From Chara braunii (taxonomy: Eukaryota > Streptophyta > Charophyceae > Charales > Characeae), in contig BFEA01000072.1 of the NCBI GenBank assembly GCA_003427395.1, positions 949,787 through 993,308 on the forward strand: a DNA stretch of 43,522 nt, in the 5' to 3' direction. The notes under the pieces are model-generated. The model was not told the DNA's origin, made no database searches, and worked only from the letters and a program-made list of their open reading frames with translations. The translations under genes and the position numbers were made by a program. Positions 9,391 through 21,180 of the stretch are shown piece after piece. Position 1 is the first letter of the stretch. Each line of letters opens with the position of its first letter.

Positions 9391-10940
9391 AAATAAACAA
9401 ATTATTTATTCTAACATTTTCTTCTTTTTTGAATACTTGAGACAAATCGAGGAAGTCGAAACGTTGTTTGTGTGGTTGGTGTGAGAGGTTGAGAGTCAAT
9501 TTATAAAAAAAATTATTAACATCTCCTTAAGAGAAGTATGCTCACATAGTTTATAATTGGTAAAGGTCTCAGGTTTTTAAAAAATAGATGATAGGGTTTT
9601 CACCGTACATCCCATCTAGTCGCTATCGTTGTGCCAACTTCTGTTGTTGCTCTCACAAGCACGGATGTAGAAGACCGTCGCAATACGATCTCGTTGAATC
9701 TTACAAAGACCTGCCCAATATCAAACCTTCACTCCTACCTTCTTCCTTCTGTGCTTTGTCACTGATAGTTCTCCACGTCTTCGCTGAGTTATCCGACTCC
9801 TACGTCGCTCCTCCTTTGGTCCGCTTTTGTTCGACATTTTTGCACCTTCACTCAAAAACTTTTATGAAACCCATGTATTGTCGCACGTCATTGAACCAAC
9901 CCGATGCCTCTTAATTTGAATGTTGGCTTGAAGTATTTTGAAACTCATCGAGGATGGACTTTTTCGTACTTAACATGTGGTACAACTTCTCATGGCACTC
10001 CTTCGCGTCCAATTTTGAAATATTGCATCCTTCATGCAATTATGTACCAAGCATAGCGATCGTTTCTCTGCATGAACCAACATTGGACATTTTCATCAGG
10101 CACGAGCATATTGTTATTTCCCATCATCCTTGCAAGCGTGATCCTTTCCTCGAGGGTCCAAAGCATATTTTATCTCCTCTCTTTTGTTGGAGTTTGGTTG
10201 CCACAACGGTTTTGTGCACAATTGTCGTCAACTCGTGCCGAAGGTGAGACCTTACTTGCCCTGCTACGCACTGACTCTCTCACAGTCCGCATCTTCAAAG
10301 TCCCCAATAGGAACGTTGCAGCCATCTCCATTACCTCCATCGTTCGTTGCACATTCTGAATCGTGTTTTTTTTTCGTCAGGTGTGACATCAACTTCAAAA
10401 TTTGATAGTGGTATACAAGCGTTCGGGATGGGCAAAATATCATTTGTTTTTTCGCCTTGCACATTAACCACAGACTACGATGGATCGATCATCGTTCGTC
10501 TATCTGACGTAAGAAAACTTGAAGATGTGGGCATTCAATTCATTTGTCTACGAACTTTGTCTCCACTGAGGGGCCGTGGTCGATCTGTTCGTGGAGTAGT
10601 AGCACAATTTGTGGTTTTTTTTTGTATACGAAGTCATGCCCAATAAAGACAATCCGCGTCAGCATAGTTTATGTACTTGCCAATACATATCCACCACCAA
10701 TTTGGGTGGTATATGAGTTAGGACCCACATAAATTGCTCGATCGACATAATGTGTACACCCGATTTGATAGCGAACCGGCCACGTGGCCCTGTCTTATAC
10801 ATCTATGGCAAAGATAGGGCAAGGGATGGAGGGACAAGCATAAGCCTACTGTCGATAAACGTATTCACCCTTGTGGGTGGTGACGAAGTGTAGCTGACAC
10901 CTCCTTGCGCACGACCATCCTGCGAATGAAACCCCCCTCC
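9391..10940. other. Intergenic; possible decayed coding on the minus strand
   Basis: Base composition rises from AT-rich to balanced. On the minus strand short frames follow one another between about 10460 and 9600, with stops and shifts every 20-60 codons. This is what an old polyprotein gene could look like, but I recognise no domain and do not call a gene. Confidence 0.3.
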
Positions 10941-10950
10941 ACAGTCGCCA

Positions 10951-11012
10951 TTGGGATTTGCCTTCCACCTTGAGGACTCCATCATTGGGATTTGCCTTCC
11001 ACCTTAAAGACT
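10951..11012. repeat. 32-bp tandem duplication
   Basis: CATTGGGATTTGCCTTCCAC followed by CTTGAGGACTCC or CTTAAAGACTAC occurs twice in a row. Confidence 0.85.
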
Positions 11013-11639
11013 ACATCGCCCTTCAACAGTGATAAAAAATGTAGCTTTTGAGCCTTACCCGATGCTTCCCTAAATTATACATTTTTCGACCTACCTCCAC
11101 CAGAGTATAAACAATACGTTCAACAGACTGAACAAAAGTGTTGTTAACAATATCATCGTAGCAACAATGCCGCGACATAGTGAAGTCCTTCTATGAGTGG
11201 GAAATGACAAAGCGGGCATTCCTTTCCCTCGTACTCCTTGTTGACGATGACAACCTACGGGTGACAACAATGTCGATGGCAGTGGTCACATGCACTGCAA
11301 CAACTACAAAAATTCCCTAATGACACTTGCCCACTGGGTTGAACAGTGTCAAACGAGTATTGACGTATACTCGCACTATCGTCGAACTTTACAGTTGCAA
11401 TGCGACTTGCTGAAGCGCAAACAAAAAAAGGATGGGATGAAGCATAAGCAATTGATGATAACAAGGTCATGGAACGGTTCCCATCCGACAACAGGTGTGT
11501 AAGGAGATAGCAGTCTGTGTATATCCTAACAATGTGACACACATATAGCATGGTTTCTAGTTGTGGTCGTGAAGGACACACAACTGTAGTCAGTGCAAGC
11601 ACCTACTTCAGGGCATCAGATGATGCCACCACGACTGTC

Positions 11640-11780
11640 GATCCTGTATCCAGGCGTCACACCCGCACCATGCAATGGTTATGATCGACGACATTGCCAC
11701 CGGAGTCTCTTTCGTCATCGATCCCGTATCCAGGCGTCACACCCGCACCATGCAATGGTTATGATCGACGACATTGTCAT
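11640..11780. repeat. 80-bp tandem duplication
   Basis: The first 57 bases of each unit (starting ATCCTGTATCCAGGCGTCAC and ATCCCGTATCCAGGCGTCAC, 80 bases apart) are almost identical, so the duplication is recent. Confidence 0.85.
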
Positions 11781-11835
11781 CATGTAACAGATCCTTCTTG
11801 GTCGTTTTGATTAAAAATCTGACTGGTTCAGCCCG

Positions 11836-11876
11836 ATCCTATAAGGATCGTTTTCTGTTATTTTTTCGATAACAGG
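11836..11876. other. Two adjacent perfect hairpins
   Basis: CGATCCT-ATA-AGGATCG is followed almost at once by CTGTTAT-TTTTTCG-ATAACAG. In bacteria this would suggest a terminator. Here, in nuclear DNA with no flanking gene, the role is unknown. Confidence 0.55.
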
Positions 11877-13478
11877 TCTGTTGGTTGATCGCCGACTCGT
11901 CGGTGCACGATACAACTTTGCTTACATTTGTACCTCAACTTGATGCTTTAGGTTTTATATATTTCCTTGAGGGTTTTCACCATACTTTTTTTAATGGTTA
12001 TTATAAAGAAGTGGTGGGTTTTTATGAGAAGTTTGACAATGACTAGGGCTTAAGTGTGTGAGGAAAGGTGTGAGTTACAGAGAATAATAAAATTGACCAC
12101 ATTGGTGTATGACAATGTGACTTTTATATGTGTTTGTGCTTCATGCAGGTTAGTATTTTTTGTGTACGAGTCTTACCTTGGGGACAATGAGAACGATAAC
12201 CATTAGTCATGCGATCTGCATACATGATGGGTTTATTTTCCCTTCTTTTATCGTATCTCGAATTCTTATTTTAATGCGGGTATTTGGATGTCTGTTTATT
12301 TTCTAATTGATTTTGCTTGTTAATTTTTATAGTTGGACGTTGAAGTCCGTGACACCCATCAAAGTCGAACCCCTTGCCCCGGTTACAAACCCCCATTGAA
12401 GAAGCTAGTCTCTATGACCATGAAGCACTGACTGCCACGACAAGCCATAACCTGTCTACCACCCACTCTTCCACATGGTGCAGAAGAGGGTATGGTGCTC
12501 AACCACTACTTCCCCCGCGACAAAAAAAATTGTGGGACCGGTAGCCCTAGTTAATGAGGGCGCCCGGTACCATAGTGTGGAGAACCGGTAGAGTAACCCG
12601 CAGGTGGCAGAGTGGCAAGAACGAAGTATTTTTCCGTTGGTCGTCAGATAGCAGAGTGGCACGAACGGAAAATGCACTGAATCAGCGTGGCGAGTAGTTC
12701 ACCGCCAAAATATATTTTTCCCATGTTTTTAATAATTTTCCTGAATAGATCACGACCAAATCTACCGGATCCCATAATTTCATATATTTAGTTTATTATT
12801 ATGAGCATAAAAAATCGTCAAAGTTTGTATTTTTTTTCTTTTTCTTTCAGGTCCTTCACTCGAATTGTCGCCGACCTCCACTTGAATTGTCACCGATCTC
12901 CGCTTGAATTGTTGCCGACCTCCGCTCCTTCTGGGCTACCGGCCTCCAATAGTCCCGAAAAACTATTTTTTTTGTGTCGGGTGCAGTGATAGTTTAACCC
13001 CTCAAGGCCCATGTCAGCCGACACTTGAGGGTCGAACGTGACCCTCGAGACCATTGAGGGTCACTTGATTATGAGTACTCCATAGTACCCCATCATTGCG
13101 ACTGCTTGCTTATTCAGGCATGACTAGTCAATGGTATGAGTAAGTTTGCGCTTGCGCGGTATTTATTATGAGCTTCGAGCGTGACACCTAACCGATTTAG
13201 TATTGGGGAGGTTATGGGTCAGATAATAAAGAGACTATGAGTGTTTGTATGAGTAATTTGATTTTTTATTTTTGATGTGGTGTAACGAGTGGTAAGAAGA
13301 TGCGTCCTAGTCGACTGACGACGGGTCGAGCTTAGGATTTCAACCCCCCAATGCGTTGGCTTGCGTACGGGTCCGATAGAGGCGTGCAACCGTGTGTACC
13401 CCCTATGCTAGAGCAAACGAGAAACGCCCTCGGTTGGTCCACATCTGCGATTCCATGTAAAAACTTTCATACAATGGA
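11877..13478. other. Intergenic DNA, short repeats only
   Basis: A direct repeat with GCAGAGTGGCAAGAACG and GCAGAGTGGCACGAACGG lies at 12608 and 12651. A hairpin GTGACCCTC/GAGGGTCAC lies at about 13039-13065. CCGACCTCC and CCGATCTCC phrases recur at about 12870-12925. No gene is recognisable. Confidence 0.5.
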
Positions 13479-13510
13479 CTGGTAGCTCGGCGGGGATACG
13501 CCCACCTAAG
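13479..13510 (+). other. SINE-head-like A-box fragment
   Basis: GGTAGCTCGGCGGGGATACG resembles the head of SINE copy A (TAGCTCGGTTGGTACACCC). No B box is seen at the right distance, so this is at best a decayed fragment. Confidence 0.25.
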
Positions 13511-13629
13511 GAGTGGTGACAGCTCCCGCAGATGGAGGTAAGTTATACCTCGCATGACCCTATTCTGTCGTAGGGGTTAGCGAGAGATATAACTGGTGCA
13601 CTCGGCCAGAGCAGCAATGCTCTACGACG

Positions 13630-13745
13630 AAGTCCTGCCGAATCCTGCGGGAACGGGCTTGGAAGGTCCCCTGCCGAATCCTGCGTGACCCAGCCGGGAA
13701 GGTCCCCTACCGAATCCTGAGTAACCCAGCCGGGAAGGTCCCCTC
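13630..13745. repeat. 36-bp tandem repeat, three units
   Basis: Units contain CCGAATCCTG, then CCAGCCGGGAAGGTCCCCT; the first unit is the most diverged. Confidence 0.85.
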
Positions 13746-13880
13746 TCTTGCAGGGACCGTGCACTCGATAGCGCTAACTCAAATTTGAGTTTCCATTGTC
13801 AGTAAAACGTCGTCTAGGATGGGACATCCATCTAACGAGTTTCCACAAATGGCTAACGGATTGCCTTGCTGTTTTATATG

Positions 13881-13882
<2 letters not shown>

Positions 13883-13956
<74 letters not shown>
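13883..13956. repeat. T74 homopolymer
   Basis: Seventy-four uninterrupted T. It could be the poly-A tail of a minus-strand retroposon to its right or a simple expansion. I find no matching target duplication beside it. The exact length in an assembly is unreliable. Confidence 0.9.
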
Positions 13957-13958
<2 letters not shown>

Positions 13959-14713
13959 AGTTAGTATATGAATTGCTGGCAAATTTGATTAAAATGACCA
14001 TTTGGTTTTCATATAAATGGCATGGCAAGTGGTCTGAAAATTAAGATCTCCGTTAACCTTCTCTCCGCGTTTCTGGAAAAATCACCCTCAACTTTATGCA
14101 TTTATTTTCCAAAAGCCCAACGATCAAAGTAAACGCAGAGACATCTCCTCCGATGGCATCAGAAGCTGAAAGGGGACCAATTTTTACACCTCAAGGCTGC
14201 AGCGAACAACGGTTTTCAACCGCAGGGTTCTCCCATGGGTCTGTCGCACTTGCATGTTGTGGTCCCATTAAAATTTTGAATGGTGGGGAGGAGAAATTCA
14301 AAATTTGGTGGGCACAGGACGACGGTCAGCCATGGAGCAGTGACAAGGGAGACTCAGGTGGTTAGCGTAGTTGCACTTGGAGTGGCGAGGACGATAAGAC
14401 TAGATCTTAAATCTATCTATAAAATGAGTCTAAGAAAATAAATAAAATTCCTGCAACATCTCCTAACACAGGGTGGATTGCCTAAGAATTTTCCTACCAG
14501 AATATAATCTTATTCTTCAAAATCTAGGCTACCAGAGTGGCTCGGGGTCACTTGCCCGGTCGGGCAAAAAAAAATAATAAAAATAAAAATAAAAATAATA
14601 TTTTTAAACTTTTATTTTTATTTTAAAATTGATAAAGAATTTTGATGTGACCCTAAGGCAAAAATTATTCAATTTATTTTTTTGTATAACATAGTTTGTT
14701 TTCGGATTTTTTG

Positions 14714-14746
<33 letters not shown>

Positions 14747-14812
14747 AAGTCCTTGCACGGGCTGGCCCCCTGGGACCCGGGCGGACCGGCTGGTAGCCTA
14801 GTTCAAAACAAA
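13957..14812. other. No gene seen; T tract at about 14717-14745
   Basis: An 89-codon frame at 14096-14365 has a real ATG but no recognisable feature. The rest is AT-rich. Confidence 0.45.
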
Positions 14813-15126
14813 AAAAAATTCGGCAGCACTTCCCGCATAAAGAATGTTTTTTTTTTTCAAAATTTATATAAGGCTAAAATATAAACTCGGAAATAACTCT
14901 GACTTCACAAAGTTAAATTTTGTTTAACTCCCTAATTTAGTAAAATTTTTGGCAGCACCTCCCCTAGAAAAGTAGACCTTCCAGATTTTAACTAAGCCAA
15001 GTATAAAACTCAGACAAAAGTTGAACTTTGGAAAGTCAAAATTTGACTACTCATTGGTTTTACATAAATTTCGGTAGCGCTTCCCGTAGAAAAAGTAGCT
15101 ATTCAAAATTTATACATAGCCAAGTA
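14813..15126. repeat. Diverged tandem repeat of about 125 bp, three units
   Basis: Units start near 14819, 14949 and 15071 with (T)GGCAGCACTTCCCG-like sequence, run through CTAGAAAAGTAG-like and AAAATTTATA-like parts, and end in AAGCCAAGTA-like sequence. Strong divergence shows age. Confidence 0.6.
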
Positions 15127-15532
15127 AAATAAATGATCCAAAAAAAAAACGAGAACTTGAAATAAGTAAAATAAATTGAATTAAGAAAATGCAGGAATTG
15201 AACTAACTCTTATAGCTCCAGCACGTGACGAGCACTAACAAATTACCATACTAAGCAAAAAAAAAAACTTGAGCAAAAGACAATGCATTGACATCGATCA
15301 TGTCATGTCAATAACTCATTCAACCATTTCAAAACAAGGGTTCGTTCATCCAAAGTTTTCATCATTCTCTTTGTCCTCATTCACAAAGACATAAGTTTTG
15401 TATCTTATTTAAATAATATTTAACTTTCCAAGTTGTTATCAGTAACACCCCATGCAATCACTAACACACTAGTCTGGACTATTCTCACAAGGAGAAAAGT
15501 CAGACCTTTGTCAACAAGCAAAATTGACTGAC

Positions 15533-16437
15533 TTAGCAAAGTGATTGGATCAGTTGAAACGACTTCACTTTGATCCTCATTCCAATGTCCAAGGCAAACG
15601 AGCAAAGCGACCAGATCAGTCAGGAGGGCCTCATCTCCAGCTCCAGTTCAATGTCTTAGGCAAATGAGCAAGGCGACTGGATCAGTCAGGAGGACCTCAT
15701 CGCCAACCCTAGTTCAATGTCTTAGCCAAACGAGTAAGGCGATCGGATCTGTCAGAGGGATCTCATCTCCAACTTAAGTTCAATGTCTTAGGCAAACGAG
15801 CAAAGCGACCGGATCGGTCAGAAGGACCTCATCTCAAGCCCCAATTCAATATCCTAGGTAAACGAGCAAAGCGACCGGATCAGTCAAGACGGCCTCATCT
15901 CCAACCCAAGTTCAATGTCTTTGGCAAACGAGCAAAGCGACCGGATCAGTCAGAAGGACCTCATCTCCAGCCTCAGTTCAATGTTTTAGGCAAATAAGCA
16001 AAGCAACCAGATCAATCAGAAAAACCTCATCTCCAACCCCAGTTCAATATCTTAGGCAAACGAGTAAAGTGATCGGATCAATCAGGAGAACCTCATCTGC
16101 AACCCCAGTTCAACGTCTTAGGCAAACGAGCAAAGTGATCGGATCAGTCAGAAGGACCTTATCTCCACCTTCGGTTCAATGTCTTAGGCAAATAATCAAA
16201 GCGACCGGATCGGTCAGAAGGACCTCATCTCCAACCCAAGTTCAATGTCATAGGCAACCGAACAAGGTGACCGGATCATTCGGGAGGACCTAATCTCCAA
16301 CCCCTGTTCAATGTCTTAGGCAACGAGCAAGGCAACCAGATCAGTTAGGAGGACCTGATCTCCAGGTCCGGTTCAATGTCTTAGGTAAATGAGCGAAGCG
16401 ACCGGATCAGTCAAAAGGACCTCATCTCCTGCCCCTT
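15533..16437. repeat. 66-bp minisatellite, about 14 units
   Basis: The phrase GTTCAATGTCTTAGGCAAAC recurs at 15580 (variant), 15646, 15712, 15778, 15844, 15910, 15976, 16042, 16108, 16174, 16240 and 16306, exactly 66 bases apart, then once at about 16371. Each unit continues GAGCAAAGCGACCGGATCAG, TCAGAAGGACCTCATCTCCA and a variable end. Units differ at scattered bases and there are no spacers, so this is not CRISPR. Because 66 is a multiple of three, one plus-strand frame reads as a 22-residue repeat (core RRTSSPTPVQCLRQ) and is open from about 15862 to 16293. Other units contain point-mutation stops. Confidence 0.93.
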
Positions 16438-18415
16438 TCAAATCATCTAATGCAAAAATCATAATTTTAATTTAAGGCGCATGAAATTAAATAGACATAG
16501 TAGAGTTCCTCTCTGATTCAATTGAAGTCATTAATTAAAGTCAAGGAAATATACAAAAATTTAAAACTCAGTCAAACTGAATAAAGGGTGATATAGATAA
16601 AGGGTATACGAGATCCTATGAGAGATCGCGTCGGCGTATCTTAAATTCCCCTGCCTCTAGGGTCTCGCCTGAACCTCGGCAGAGTTTCCGCAATCAGTGA
16701 GGCGAACCTCCCACAGAGGTCTTGGCATGGATTACAGGTTTCAATCCCGCCTGCCATCTTCCTCTTTTAACCAAAAAACTAGACTAAGAGTAAGAAAGAC
16801 TGAAAAATAGATATTCAGTCACTCGGATTCAAAAGAGGTGCCTCAAACTTCTGTGAGAGGGCCTCGATGCCTTGATGCGCCTGAGGACCCCGCAATAGCA
16901 CCCAAGAACTTGAATCATTGCTGAATGGCTAAACCACAGTCAAATACATGATGCAGCGACCTCTTGACGATCCTTCAAGTAGCAATGGTACCCTTCTTTC
17001 GCCGTTCGACTACCTCCTCAAGTCATGGCGCCTCCCCTTTTAGATAAACCTGCCACCATGCGGCCTATAAGGACAACGTTCGAATAGAGCACACCCCTTC
17101 TTCTATATCCGTACACAGACAAATGCACAACAATATGCCGCAGACCCTCGTACTCAACAATACACAGCGCTTGTTGTTAGCAACAATCATATGTGGCAGC
17201 ATCGACACTCTGTGCCATAACAACAACCTTCAACAAATACAACAGGGAGGGCAGCGTCGCCATGCATCTACACATATATCAGCCCCTCCAAATAGCATGC
17301 TTGACCAATATAATGCAAACAAAGTTTTCCCACCTCATTGGCAATCAGTACTCAGATGGTCTTAACGGAAAAACAATGCAAATGTTGTATACCAGTGGGC
17401 TATTGTACACAACAGATAGTACAGCAAAGCATTTAACATGTACAGGTAAAACCCCACGATGCATAGTGCCCACACAATAACTCACTTATGTGTTTCAACC
17501 CGGTACAACGAATTGCAACCACCTCCAGCGAGCACAACGTCTGTATTCAGTACTACATAGCGTGCTCGCCAGGGCACAACGTGCCACGCTCCACTACTCA
17601 CAAACTGCACAAAACAAGAAAGAACCTTCCCTTGGAGTTGGGGAAGGTACATGACCATATTGTTTAATAATATTTTTATTATTATATGATCATACGCTAC
17701 GGCTTCATACATTCCCCCAAAAAATGCGAATCGAGAGTGAATCTTTTGTTAAATAACGGAGAGATACATCTATCACTCTCCGCCGTTCAGGTAAGCATCC
17801 CACAACTTCCCCTCTTCAGATCCTCTCCTCTCCCACTTTCACCGTTCTAGTGTTTGCCTTTTTTTGTCGTTTATTTTCTACCTCCTCAACCCAACACACG
17901 AACGTACCAGTCAACCAATATGACTAGGTACCGACAAGCCAAATCTTACAAAAACCGCAGGGATGAACCTACGGATTGAGCAAGACCGGACGAGGATTGG
18001 ATGATTGACAACGAGTATGCTGCTAATAACTACCGGAACCATTCGGGCAATAATAAGCACCAAGACGACTAACAATGACCCGAAGTTGTACTTCAAATAA
18101 CAATGAATGAATTTGCCCCTAAAACACGGGTTTATACATCGTCATATTCAAATCTAGCTCTTGGGCGCTGCCTATAGTACCGAACCCAGCCAAACCACTA
18201 ATCTGTAGTAAAAAATGACACTGCCATCACTCCGCGAATACTTTTTTTTCTGCAGCGCCAAAGCCAGTTGCTAACTTCGATTTTTGACTTCGCCACTAGC
18301 TTCCCCATGGCAAAAAACATTGGAAACGAACCTTCGTTTGCCCGTTTTCATCGAGGAACCGGCATGAAACATCTTCTCTCCCGCCGGCATGTTCGTTTTT
18401 GTCCCTTTGCCATCT
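16438..18415. other. Intergenic DNA, no supported gene
   Basis: Short frames around 17123-17480 and 17482-17712 have no recognisable domain. A GGTTTCAATCC phrase at about 16738 looks like a Pol III B box, but no tRNA can be drawn around it. Confidence 0.45.
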
Positions 18416-18856
18416 CTAACTCCATTTCCCACGCACCCAAGGCCAATCCTCATCTTGGTTCAACCTTTTTTTTTTTCTTTTTTTCTTTGTAGTTTCACCT
18501 TGTCTTCCATCCGCTCGTTTTCTCTTGTGCCTTACTGTACGGTAACTTGAACCCAGACGCCACGGCGTGCGATAACTGATACAAGCCGCAGGGCGGTGGT
18601 CATGGAGATTTCCACTCAGGAGTGTGTAACGGCCCACCTGCCGACTCAGTATGTGCCGAAAGACAGTGTTGCAGAGCCCGACATATACTCGACCGTCGAG
18701 GTGGCTCCGATGTTGTAGCGAGCGAGCGGAAAGGAGCAGGCCCGCTGCTACGTCAACAACGTGAGCCTGGGTGAAGCAGGTACTGGTGCAGATCTTGGCT
18801 GCAGTAGCAAATCTCCAATTGAGAACTTTGGAGACCGAAGTGGAGGCGGGTTCCAT
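18416..18856 (-). other. Unrecognised 146-codon open frame
   Basis: The frame begins with ATG on the minus strand, directly after an AG that could be a splice acceptor (GCAGCAGCTTAG). The end is a K/R-rich run caused by a T-rich tract. A smaller minus-strand frame at 18955-19167 lies upstream and could be a preceding exon. I see no domain. Treat as a weak candidate only. Confidence 0.15.
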
Positions 18857-19622
18857 CTAAGCTGCTGCTAGGACAGCCTGTTGCACAACCAAAACTGCGG
18901 CAGCCTCCCTCCGGTGCACCCTGGCCCCGCCCAACTCAGGCTTAGTTCACTTTCTTACATGTCCCGACGAGCATGCACACACTCAAATCTCACACAACTG
19001 ATTGTGGCTGACAACGGTGTGCCCATAGCAACCCTCGCCTCCCTCGCCGCAGTCCCACAAGCCTGCTCAAAATTTTCGCCAATTTCCTTCCATTTCAAGC
19101 TATCAACGCTCACCAAATGGGAAGCAAGGGAAGCCATGGTTACGGACTCCACCACTCTCATGCACATTGACCTCTTTGGTCCATGTTTCAGCGCGGGTAA
19201 GGTAGGGGAATTTTACCATCATCTCGGGCACATAGGGAACCCGAACGGCCCCGCCCAAAAAAGAGCATGATCAAGGCCCTCGTCTGCCGTGATGGTCACC
19301 CGTGTCCGCCAAAGTAGTAACCGAGCCAGGCCCGTGGGGCCTGACGTCGTTCTCAAAACTAGTCACCGGGTCAAAGACAACTGAAATATATAAAAGTAAG
19401 AATAAAAATAATAAATATAAATGCGAGGGAAGACATAAAAAGTAAGGGGACTATGGGCCGCGCGTCGCGCTGGCCTGCGATGCTGCGTCCTGCTAGGCCG
19501 CGCATGGTTGCGCCTCGCCGTTGATACCCCGCGCACGCCGCTCACCCGGGCGAGGACCTAGACTTCCTCCCGCATATGCGTCGTCAACCGAACGAGGCTG
19601 CACCGGTGTGACTTGCAGAAAA
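18857..19622. other. Intergenic DNA, no supported gene
   Basis: A small perfect hairpin CAGGCCC-GTG-GGGCCTG is at about 19327-19343. Otherwise nothing is recognised. Confidence 0.45.
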
Positions 19623-19656
19623 CATGCCAAATACCCTTGTAAGGGTATTTGGTATG
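19623..19656. other. Near-perfect 16-bp-arm hairpin with 2-base loop
   Basis: CATGCCAAATACCCTT and AAGGGTATTTGGTATG are separated by GT, with one mismatch. This could be the remnant of a foldback element. Confidence 0.7.
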
Positions 19657-19781
19657 ACAACGCCCACCGTGAACAGTTTCTTGGTATCTGGGGGGGGTCC
19701 GGAAAATACCTCGGCGGTCAAAACTTTCCAGGCGGCCGCCCAGTGGTGTCCAAGCCAATGTAATGTCGGATCAGTTCCTTA

Positions 19782-20165
19782 GGGCCTGGTTGCACCACTC
19801 TCCATACGCCAAGTTTGGCGAGAAGGCACCTGATTGCACCTACGCGTCAAACTTGGCGAATGAGAAGTATGTCAGACTGCTCGCCACATGGTTGACACAA
19901 GTTGTGGTGAGTGCTTTTGGTTTCCCCGCCTTTGCACGACGGTTTGTGGAGGGTGGTCTTCCGACATCTCCACAAAACAACTTTCTGGAGAGTGTACTGC
20001 TTCATCAGTGGAGATCAAGTAGACAACTTTTTTTACTTTTATGCAGAAGAAATATAGTGGCCAGTAACCCCAACAAGGCCTCCGGTTCTACACTATTCTC
20101 AGTTTTTTCACTCTCCACCCATCAACCACAAAGTGTGGCAGATGGAGAGTAGTGCAAAGAGGTCC
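19782..20165. mobile_element. Tourist-like MITE 1 (TSD TTA)
   Basis: The left terminus GGGCCTGGTTGCACCACTCT and the reverse complement of the right terminus GGACCTCTTTGCACTACTCT match at 20 of 24 positions counted through CCAT. TTA lies directly outside both ends (19779-19781 and 20166-20168). Ends starting GG and a three-base TWA target duplication are known features of PIF/Harbinger elements and their Tourist MITEs. Internal length is 384 bp with no transposase. The element appears inserted into the left end of another TIR element (20166-21195). Confidence 0.7.
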
Positions 20166-20187
20166 TTATGCCACACCACTCTGAAAC

Positions 20188-20500
20188 AGGGAAATGTTTC
20201 AAGAGTTATCAGACGATCTTAAGAGTTGCATTTTCGAGAGTGTTCGGACGATAGCCACATAGCAGTCTTGAAACGGTGACAATGTTGGACAAAGGATGCG
20301 AAAAGACAGACAGGGAAATGTTTCAAGAGTTGTCAGACGATTTCAAGAGTTGCATTTTAGAGAGTGTTCGGCCGATAGCCACACAACATTCTTGAAACGA
20401 TGACAATGCTGGACAAAGGATGCAAAAAGACAGACAGGGAAATGTTTCAAGAGCTGTCAGACAATTTTAAGAGTTGCATTTTCGAGAGTGTTCGGCCTAT
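20188..20500. repeat. About 122-bp tandem repeat (third unit split by MITE 3)
   Basis: GGGAAATGTTTCAAGAGT starts units near 20189, 20311 and 20438. The third resumes after the MITE at 20908 with AGCCACACAGCACTCTTGGA. Confidence 0.8.
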
Positions 20501-20521
20501 GGGTCTCGCTCCACTACTCTC

Positions 20522-20545
20522 GACTCACGAAAAGTTTCGTGAGTC
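20522..20545. other. Hairpin with 11-bp arms
   Basis: GACTCACGAAA-AG-TTTCGTGAGTC, inside MITE 3. Confidence 0.85.
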
Positions 20546-20864
20546 CTTCTAGAGCTGTCAGACATGCAAAACTCTCGAAAAAAAAGTCTTGGTTCCACTT
20601 ACTCTAGAAGGGTTTGCTCGAGATGCAGTGGTGGAATGAGACGAGCTCTCTGATTGCACTAAAAGATAGCGCCGCCCTGTTCTGATGGTCGGGACACGAG
20701 GCACACTCACGAAAAAAAATGGTCGGAGCGGGGGTACGGGGGAGGACACTGGAAAAGCATGTCGTCGCAGGCTGGGCACTCTAGACACTTCGAGAGTGTG
20801 CTTTATGACAGCTCTCGAAGGGCTTTTTCGAGAGCACCTATCTAGAGTGAGTGGAGCGAGGCCT

Positions 20865-20886
20865 TACTCTCGAAATTTCGAGAGTA
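20865..20886. other. Perfect 22-bp palindrome
   Basis: TACTCTCGAAA is followed directly by its complement TTTCGAGAGTA, close to the right end of MITE 3. Confidence 0.9.
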
Positions 20887-21154
20887 TAGAGTAGTGGAGC
20901 GAGACCCTATAGCCACACAGCACTCTTGGAACGGTGACATTACTGGACAAAGGATGCAAAAAGACAGACGTACAGCTTTGTCTTTTTTGAATGGCGTCAG
21001 GATAACGGCCCGACAACTGTTGAATGCTTGGAAACGCACGAGTTGCAGGCTGGGGTTTCCAATCTTTCAAGAGCTGATCTTGAACGGGTTTCAAGAGGCA
21101 CTCTGACTGCTCTTGACTGCCCCAAGTTTCAAGAGGCTGTGTGGCGATGCAGCA

Positions 21155-21180
21155 ACTCTTGAAAATGAGTTTTCAAGAGT
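21155..21180. other. Hairpin near right end of host element
   Basis: ACTCTTGAAAA-TGAG-TTTTCAAGAGT is adjacent to the terminus at 21195. Confidence 0.8.

Larger units (their letters stand above)
20501..20907. mobile_element. TIR MITE 3 (TSD TAT) inside the tandem repeat
   Basis: The left end GGGTCTCGCTCCACTACTCT and the right end, read on the minus strand, are identical for 20 bases. TAT flanks both ends (20498-20500 and 20908-20910). The two intact tandem units give the empty site, GAGTGTTCGGCCGATAGCCACAC without an insert, which proves insertion. The element is 407 bp, rich in CTCGAA motifs, and holds two near-perfect palindromes (20522-20545 and 20865-20886). The ends resemble those of MITE 1 and the host element, so all are probably PIF/Harbinger relatives. 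No transposase is present. Confidence 0.78.

Noticed and set aside
11836-11876. Rho-independent terminator
   Set aside because: Shape fits, but the DNA is eukaryotic nuclear and no gene ends here.
15533-16437. Regular repeats suggesting a CRISPR array
   Set aside because: The units are head-to-tail with no unique spacers, vary along their whole length, and the setting is a nuclear genome with snRNAs and introns.
19763-20152. 129-codon frame as a transposase fragment
   Set aside because: It lies within MITE 1, has no DDE or helix-turn-helix features, and MITEs of this size are non-coding.
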